From: Muraenolepis orangiensis
Taxonomy: Eukaryota > Chordata > Actinopteri > Gadiformes > Muraenolepididae
DNA length: 64,000 bases
Assembly (NCBI GenBank): GCA_027704905.1
Contig: CM051005.1
Coordinates: 14,842,016 to 14,906,015, forward strand
Reading direction: 5' to 3'
The notes beneath the pieces are model-generated. The model saw nothing but the letters and a program-made list of their open reading frames with translations, was not told the DNA's origin and searched no databases. Shown here piece by piece: positions 46,201 to 64,000 of this stretch (positions within the stretch are counted from its first letter, which is position 1; every line of letters starts with the position of its first letter). Both the position numbers and the translations under genes were made by a program.

Positions 46201-47859
46201 GGAGAGTTTTCCTATCCTATATTCACACAATGAAATCGAGTAATTAGATTAAGTCTTCAGTAAATATAATACATGTACTGAATCTGTATGTATTGCTAAT
46301 CAAATTAGCAATTCATGGTGTATAGGGAATTCATCTTTTTATGTCTCCGAAACTTCAAATTCAAAACTTGTATTTAAAGAAAATCTTGTGCTCATCAGTA
46401 ACATACAGCATGTGCCTGCAACGCTGCAACGCTGTTTGATCATTTGTGATATTTTAATCAGTCTATGACATATTGATCCACGGTGTTAGAAAATGGCGCC
46501 CCCCCCACCTCATATAATCATCTGAAACAATACAAAACTCAACATAAACGTTATATATTAACATGTGCTTATGTCACACAGTAAAATAGCATGAGATCAC
46601 CCAACTGACCAGATTTGGTCAGTAGCAGACCACATAGCATACGGAGGGTTACTGTATTTAAAGAAGTTTTCATTGCAAAACTTTATCACCACCAATTACC
46701 ATAGCATGTGTCGCTCTGATCTTCCAGGGAGATGATGATACCTTGTCCTGGAGCTCTCTACAGGACAATCGGGCATCACTACTGTATGTTTTTAGTCCTG
46801 CATTTAGTCCTGGCTTATAGTACACCAGCCTCTACTGTAGCCTACTCATATTTCAAAGTATATATTTTTATATACCTTGTACATAGTACATATTTTTGAG
46901 TGGATCTTACTCTGTATAAAGTAATTATGCCTGCTTAATGCTTACTTTACCCTGTATAACATTGTATGAGAGAGTATTGCTCTTGCTATTTTGATTACCT
47001 GAAGAAAACTGCCACCATGATAAATACAACCCTGATTGCTCTTTGAATGTGCTTACACTTCCGGTTTAAGAAGTAGCAATGCAGATATTAGGTCAGAATA
47101 TCAGATACTCTATGCTTGCCAAAGAACCAACTGATGAGGGTTAATTGACAAATGATCATTATGATTTTCCATCTGAAATGATACAATTTACCCCTGAATC
47201 CTCCAAAAATATCTAAAATAATAATAACAATGTAACAAATATATAATTATTTATTTTCATCCGTATAATTATAATGATTGTTACATATTCATATTTTTGT
47301 AAAAGGGGATATGGTGTCTGACACTAGGCGGCACTACAAAAATGTCAGACCGGAAGTAGCAAGCCATTTATTTTACCGAGTGTATCAAATGCTTTTTTGC
47401 TTTCAAAGTTAAATTTCTGATATTGATTACTTTAAATTAAATAATGAAGACTATCTGACTTACAAACTGAACAGAAATCAATCCATAGTAGACCAAATAT
47501 AACATAAAACGTGCTGCTTTATATAGTTATATCAGTAGCGTATAATAGCGCATACAATACATATCATGTCAATACATAATTGCATTGTTTTGTATGAGTT
47601 TTAGAGTGCATTAACATGTCCTAGTTAAGTGCATAGGCATTCGCAATTTTTTCAACACATTTATTCGTCCACATTGGTAATCACAGTGTCGACTTTAAAT
47701 CGTGATGACCTTTACTTTGAAGAAACCTTCAGTTTTGCGTTGGCAGTCCACAGACGCCTTGACGTAGCGTTGGTGTTATGTGTAGTTCCTACCACTGTTG
47801 ACCTGTCAGCGGTAGGGCTGTACTGATAGCTGTCACTCGGACTACGCTCCAGCTTTTTT

Positions 47860-48065
47860 TTAAGCAATCCCCTGTCTGCCTGCCCGGAGGAACTCGACGC
47901 TGGACTAAAGGACTAAAGGTGTTGAGTTAAGTTAGCTAACCCACTAGCTAACGGCTACCAGCTAGTCGGTTAAACTAGCTAGCCAGTAGCGTTAGCTCGC
48001 CCTGGGGTCAGCTCTCCTGGGCACTCCTCTTATTATACACGTCTTCTTCACAAGAAAAGTGCACG
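47860..48065 (+). other. pcyt1a: Probable untranslated first exon of pcyt1a
   Basis: A donor-like GCACG then GTAGGTAG follows a GC-richer block at 47.86-48.06 kb, the only such block upstream of the coding start. The first coding exon begins at 49569 after CTGCTGCAG, with the ATG ten bases later, so an upstream non-coding exon is required. Start position is approximate. Confidence 0.4.
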
Positions 48066-49578
48066 GTAGGTAGGGGGGGATGCGGACTTATTTGAACGAA
48101 CACATCGTTGTTTATGTCTTTACTAGATGTGGGGGAACATGATAGATTGTCAAGCACTCCGCTGGCGAGATAAGAAAACTGCTGGACAATGAATCAGTAG
48201 TTGACAGTTAAACTCCTCTTGTGTGCTTAATTATTATGGTTATGACATTCGTCGTACCGTTGCTGTCCTTGGCTCAAAGTTTGCAATATACAATACAACT
48301 ATAGCCATATGCGAGTTGTGGGAATGGGAGATTCGCTTGAGAGGCGTAAGTTCCTCACGTACAGAATATGTGTGATTTATGCCTGAACGAAGAAACCCTG
48401 TGAACTGGCCCATGTCATTTCAAGTACAAGTGTGTCCATAGTATCAACCTAGCTCACGATCCCCCGTTTTGGCAACCGCTCACGATTATACACTAATCAC
48501 TTAAGTCGTTTTCGTAACGATACCCCAACCCACGACCGACTGGCAAAGGGATAGGAGGGGTGTTGGTCCTCAGGTCACGTAGATGTCACCAGCAGACCAG
48601 ACCCCCCCCCCCCCCTCTGCATGGATACTATTTATTTCCGTGCTCATGTCTGTCTGTCTGCCACCCCAGTGATTCACTTGTAATAGTTCATACTTGAGCA
48701 GCAGACGGCAATGCAGGTGTCGTGTTCAAACAAGGGGGTTGCTGCTTGCCGCTAACTGGGGGAAAAGCCAAGCTAAGCCTTCCTGCTGTTACCTGCGCCA
48801 GATCAGAGAATGGTGTGACATTCTGGGAAAGAGGCCAGGCCTAATCAGGTGCCCTGTCATCCATCTAGTAACATAACTGTTACTAGTAACATAACTGGTA
48901 ACATAACTGTTACAGAACTGTTACTAGGCTGTGTACTTACATTTATGACATGGTTTTTTAACTAACGGGTTGAATGGTTGATCAGATGGCACATGGCATG
49001 TCGTTTTAGGGTTTTGTTTATTGTGAAGAACAATCCTAGGTGGGTTGCTGTTATGTGTGCAAGGTGACTGTTGTGTGTACTCACTAGGGAGTGGGAGCGA
49101 AGCCAGGTGGCTGTTGCATAACAGAATCCAATAAATAAGGTCTGGGCATTGTGAAAGTACACCATCTTGTGGTGGAGTATAGCTCGCTAATCCCAACCCT
49201 ACTCATTTCCATGGTCCCAGACAGACAGCCTAGGAGGAGTCTCTTTTAAGAGTACAAAATGTACAATAACCACTGTTGATACTGTCTCTGTCTGCAGTCT
49301 ACCTGTAGCAATACTGAGCAAGATCTCTAACCTCTACCTGCTCATTGACATTAACATTGATTTAATAAAAAATAGATGTAACGTTGCTGTGTGCGACTGT
49401 GCGCAGCAGAATGCTACTGTGCGTCAGATATGAAATAGTAATGCATGTGTGCTTTTCGTTGCGGTTTCAGGCTGTGTTTTTCCCGGAACTATTCTCTAAT
49501 CATGAGTTTTGGTTGTGACATTCTGTGGGCTCTTGCACTGTGGTGACCTTTTGTTCCCTCTGCTGCAGTCCCAGGAGG

Positions 49579-54791
<5,213 letters not shown>

Positions 54792-56640
54792 GAAGGCTCC
54801 GGAAGAAAACTAAATAAAGTTTCCAAAAATAGTTTGAGAGGAGGAGGGAGGTGTGAGTGTGAGTGTGAGTGTGTGTGTGTGTGTGTGTACAGTACAGCTG
54901 TTTTTAGCAAACCAGTAGCAGTGGAGGGTTTCTCATTCTGCTCGTTATCTTTCTTTTTATCCGCGGTAGTTATATTTTTGGGGGTTTTTTTTTGTTCTAT
55001 TTTCTTTCTTTCTCTCACACACCACACTGAGCCACTGTCGGGTGCACGTCGACCGGTCACTGTAATCAGCCACTTGTGCAGCACTTGGGTCAATTTCTAC
55101 ACGTGTTATTTTGCAATGTGATCAAGGTCAGTTTTTAAACGTAATCGCTGGTGATGTTTTGCCGTTCTGAGGCGGTAATCTCCCTTTTCCTGTTCATTAG
55201 TCACTTGGTTTTTATTTGCTGTTTTTTTTGTTTTTTTTCTTATTTGCGGTCACTTGCTTTATGAATAACTGTACCTTGTTCTTACCTCGGTCGTCCGCCG
55301 TGTTGGGACGGCATCTCAGTATTTACGTATGTTGTATGTTTTTTTTTTTTTTTGCTAGCGTAAAGAATTAGTTTGGCCTCCCAACACAGCCGCATATAAT
55401 CCAGTTCTTACAAAAAGAAGTAACTGGGAAACTTTTTTATTTTTTAATGAACGTGTGGAATTTGGCTTATTCCTTGTCTATTTTTGTTAACACTAGTGAA
55501 AGAGAAATATTCGCTCATCCAATCACTAATGGACATGGTTACAGGTTTCTACCCCCCCCCCCATCCAAAAAGGAAGTGCGTATCCGTGTGCTTGCATGGG
55601 GCCATGCACAGTTCTGTGTGCATGTGCATGTGATGTTTGCGTGTGTGTGCATTTAACTGCAAAAGCTCTTACGTGGGCATGTTTTAACCTGTCGCCCCGG
55701 TGTGTCCTCTCACGTACCGCCCTGTCCACGGACACAGATCCGGCTTCAGCTGCGACTTCCTTGCACTCGATTACAAATAATAAATCAGTAACTGATTTAA
55801 AGTCAATAATCTGTCGCAGGTCTGAACCTATAGGGTCTTTCCGTGGATGGGGGGAAAATTGTGAAGACCCCCGGGTAGAGGACCTCGTTCTGTTGAAATG
55901 AATCTCGATAAACATTGAGCACACATCGTAGTCGGTTTTTACAGTTCGTTTAGCTTTTTTGTGGATGACGGCCAACCCAAGGAACGGTACCGCTCTCAAG
56001 GAAGCCCTGGGGTGTGATCAAGGCTTCAGTCTTATGTTTTTAACCAGCGCTAAACGTCGGATTCTATTCCCCAAATGGTTTATATATGAAGTCGACACTA
56101 TCCTCAAATGATGAATGTGAAGACATTGCCCACGATGAGCATTATATATCTACACATTGTGTATATAATTCTACATTAGTGGAGTTTGATCCAACTTGTG
56201 TCAAGTAGGCTTTTTGTCGTTTTTAAAAAGGTGAACAGTTTATTTTCAGTCCGCTGTACCGACACTTGGGTATAGTAGGACTTTAGGTTCCCAAAGCACT
56301 TGATCGGTCAAGTGTGTTCCAAATTGTTCGCTTCACAGCTTTGCCTAAAACTGTCCACCTGCATATTTTACGGTCGTAAAACAATAGCGATGCACATGTT
56401 AATTCTAATGGGTTACCGGTACTCTGTAGTACTGGCATGATCCGCTTCTGAGGTCTTTTGGGGAATCTGTCCCTTTGGAATTGTCCGGAGGGGGTTACCA
56501 GAAAGTGTCCATTGGTGAGTGAAAAACGTTAGTACTAACGAGACACATGTAAAAGTCTAACGACACCCTCGCTGCCATTTATTTCTTTGTTGTCCTGAAT
56601 GTGCAGAAAGTTGAGAAGAAGATATATAAATTAAACAAAG
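54792..56640 (+). other. pcyt1a 3'UTR and flank
   Basis: AATAAA occurs at 54813-54818. A later ATTAAA at 56630-56635 would give a long 3'UTR. A short GT run is at 54860-54888. No other gene seen. Confidence 0.4.
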
Positions 56641-57963
56641 TTGACCAAAGAATGTCTTGTCATTTAATCCCACGTCGGTGGTGGGCAATCACAGTTCATT
56701 TAGTTATAGCTAAAGTAATGCTACATAACAAAGTTGCATTTGGTAATGAATCGCCTTTCTGTATTCTAATTACACTCCTCAGAAAGTCCAAATTAACACT
56801 CAGGAGGGCGGTGATGGTTGGATACATGGTCAATTTATTTTATTGGACACAGCGGTCACCAGAGCTACAAACATGAAAAAGCTGACAGTGACACAGGTGA
56901 CCACTAGGGGTAGACAAAATCAACTTCTGCTCACAAGACCCGCATATTGTTTTTTAATCATTTAGTCATGTTAGTTCCATCGAGAAGGGGGGGGAAAAGC
57001 GTAGTTGCGATGAACAGCATAAACAAGTTGGAGATTAGAGCATGAGCTCAATTAGTGGTGTAAAACTGTCTCAAACGGAAGGGAGGACTAAAAAGAAAAA
57101 GGCAAGGTAGCAAGATGCACTGTGCTTTATACAAAGCACACTCATTTGGTCACTTCCTAGCTGCTGAGACCATGTTAGTCACCCACTTTGCAGTTACCCA
57201 CAAAGCCAGGCAGTGATTAGTTTGAAAATAACTTTCCACAAATATTCCCTATTGATTTTTTGTTGTTGTTGCATTGACTGGCAGATAAGGGCAACACACC
57301 CGAGAAGAAGTCAAGAACTTTGCATCTTAAAATAATCCCCGGTCCTCCTTTAGCCTGTCAGGTATCACAAAGCGAAGCCCACTGGTCTGTTGAAAAAGGA
57401 GATAGTAATACTACGACTGAAGAGTCTACATACAAAACAATCAACAAAAAGAAAAAAGGTATTCACGATTTTGTACTGGGATGGGATGGGATGGGGGGGG
57501 GGTCTAGAAACAGGACATTTCCCTTTTAAACTAACCCTAGAGAGAGCAGATAGTAAAACAGTGACATTAAGGAACAGAGAGAGACCAGCACCACCATCAT
57601 CATAGTCTTCCTCCTCCTCCTCCTCTCCCCATCACTTCACGTCACGTCACAGACCAGATGGACCAGACCGGTCCATCGTTAACTAGGTTTTACTCACCAC
57701 CACTAACAAGTTATACGATAACAACGGTTCCAACATGTTGCATATATCTGTGCGTTATGCCATACTTTATTCTGATGTTTTCTCTACATTCTCCAACACC
57801 AATTAATTGTATTATTAAGGATGGGCAGGTAGGATTGAGGCGGAGGGGGTGGAATCCAGAGAAAAAGGAGGTGGTAAAGAAAAAGAAGGAGGTGATGAGG
57901 AAGAGGAAGGGGGGGGGGGGAAGAGGAAGACCTGCTGCTCGCCGGGTGGGGCGGGGCTTAATA

Positions 57964-62991
<5,028 letters not shown>

Positions 62992-64000
62992 CTGGGGGGA
63001 GGGGGGGGGGGACAGGCGAAGGGGAAGGGACAACGATCATTCATCAAGAACTTTAAACACCTTACTTAACGCCCACTGAAGGGACGTCGGGATGTTAAAC
63101 ACGTTTGACAATCCCCGTCGCCACATGGAACAGAGCATCAAAGTAAGAAGGTAGGGTTTGCGTTTGCGTGGGGCCACCAGCCAAAGTAATGATCATCTTA
63201 AACATGTTTTCAATAATAGTGTAAAAGTGCTTAGGGCAGTCCTTACAGCACAGAAAATAAAGAAAAGCCAGCAGCTGGCATGACATCTCATCGGTTGTTT
63301 GCGTCAGACGATGGGTCTTCCCTGCTCTGAGCGTTTTCCAGAAGCAGCGTTCAGGTTTGTGTAAATACTCAATATTGACTATTTGGAGCGAGAGACGATA
63401 CTTCCCTCTGACAATTTGGGGAAATGTTCTCCATAAAACAACTTCATGATATCTTCCTCCACCATAAACTGTTTTTGCTTCCTCAAAATCAACAGTTGTG
63501 GGCAGCGGAAGAAACTACAACCTACAGTTTATGAAGTCATTGTAACACAGCGAGCCAATGTTTAGGTGGGGGGGGGGGGAGGGCGTGAATGTGTGTTGAG
63601 GAAGTGCTTCACGTCTGATTAACATCCAAAAATAACAGGGTTCTCCCTCCGAGGAGGACACAGAGGCCCTCTAGAACCAGACTCTCCAGACCTTCCCAGG
63701 AGGAGTGGTGTAAAGCTGGAGGGGATTCACCGACCGACTCGGTTCAAATTCCAACGCTTGTGAGTGTGTGCGTGTTATTTAAACAGAGGGACTTAGCCCT
63801 TTCGTTTACACAACACTAAAAACTGACAGAAAACATGTATTTACGGGTAACCGCTTAATCCAAAGTCTGAGTGTACAACCCGCTACATATACATGCCGTG
63901 TAGTAAAGCGATGATGACTGATTATAAAGCGGTGAGCCTCTTCTACACTTCGGATGCAGACGCAGACACTGGCAAACAAATAACTTACCGTCACTGTTCA
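62992..64000 (-). other. Part of ap2m1 first intron
   Basis: No further ap2m1 coding exon is found up to the window edge. A 10-G run at 63570 and otherwise plain sequence. GT-containing TGACG/GTAAGT at 63985-63990 on the minus strand looks like a donor, but the frame before it does not fit the expected first exon. Confidence 0.5.

Larger units (their letters stand above)
44700..47850. other. Intergenic stretch between actinodin-like gene and pcyt1a
   Basis: No coding exon recognised. It contains the retroelement remnant at 45828-45960 and a degraded L2-type tail at 46138-46200. The rest is AT-rich and featureless to my reading. Confidence 0.6.

Noticed and set aside
63976..64000. First coding exon of ap2m1 at the window edge
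   Set aside because: The donor-like TGACG/GTAAGT is preceded by an in-frame stop in the phase required, and the sequence does not read as the expected VYRDDIG end. The exon must be further upstream.

Overview
The window is vertebrate nuclear DNA, almost certainly from a ray-finned (teleost) fish. It has multi-exon genes with GT-AG introns. It also has very many long dinucleotide arrays, fish-type LINE/SINE tails, and a gene resembling the fin protein actinodin, which tetrapods lack. The exceptional density of CA/GA microsatellites (many over 100 bp) recalls codfishes (Gadidae), but I cannot fix the species from sequence alone.

Layout: 1-14.5 kb holds no gene I can recognise. It is a repeat desert with a 31-bp minisatellite, a 1.4-kb A/C-only satellite ending in a 500-N assembly gap, and several microsatellites. 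Then come: metap1d (minus, 14.5-18.3 kb, complete, 10 coding exons, mitochondrial methionine aminopeptidase); slc25a12/aralar (plus, 20.6-29.7 kb, complete, 18 coding exons, mitochondrial aspartate/glutamate carrier); dync1i2 (minus, 31.9-40.5 kb, complete coding region, 16 coding exons, cytoplasmic dynein intermediate chain); an actinodin-like secreted protein gene (minus, 42.6-44.4 kb, 4 coding exons); pcyt1a (plus, 49.6-54.8 kb, complete, 8 coding exons, CTP:phosphocholine cytidylyltransferase); and ap2m1 (minus, 58.0-63.0 kb, lacking only its first coding exon, which lies beyond the window). Exon boundaries were set by eye from splice signals, reading frame and remembered family sequences, and all phases close.

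The genes are unrelated housekeeping or structural genes rather than a pathway. metap1d-slc25a12-dync1i2 matches the order in the human 2q31 region with HAT1 missing, while pcyt1a and ap2m1 are on human chromosome 3q. slc25a12/dync1i2 and pcyt1a/ap2m1 are convergent pairs, and the poly(A) signals of the first pair lie only about 35 bp apart. Introns hold remnants of LINEs, SINE-like elements, a hAT element with intact terminal repeats and target duplications, and a TTAA-flanked MITE family. Several splice sites abut long CA/GT arrays.

I found no operon-like, defence-like or otherwise new multi-gene system. The observations most worth following are splice-site architectures (a 6-nt microexon, a tandem NAGNAG acceptor, a donor inside a GT array), the MITE families and several perfect hairpins.
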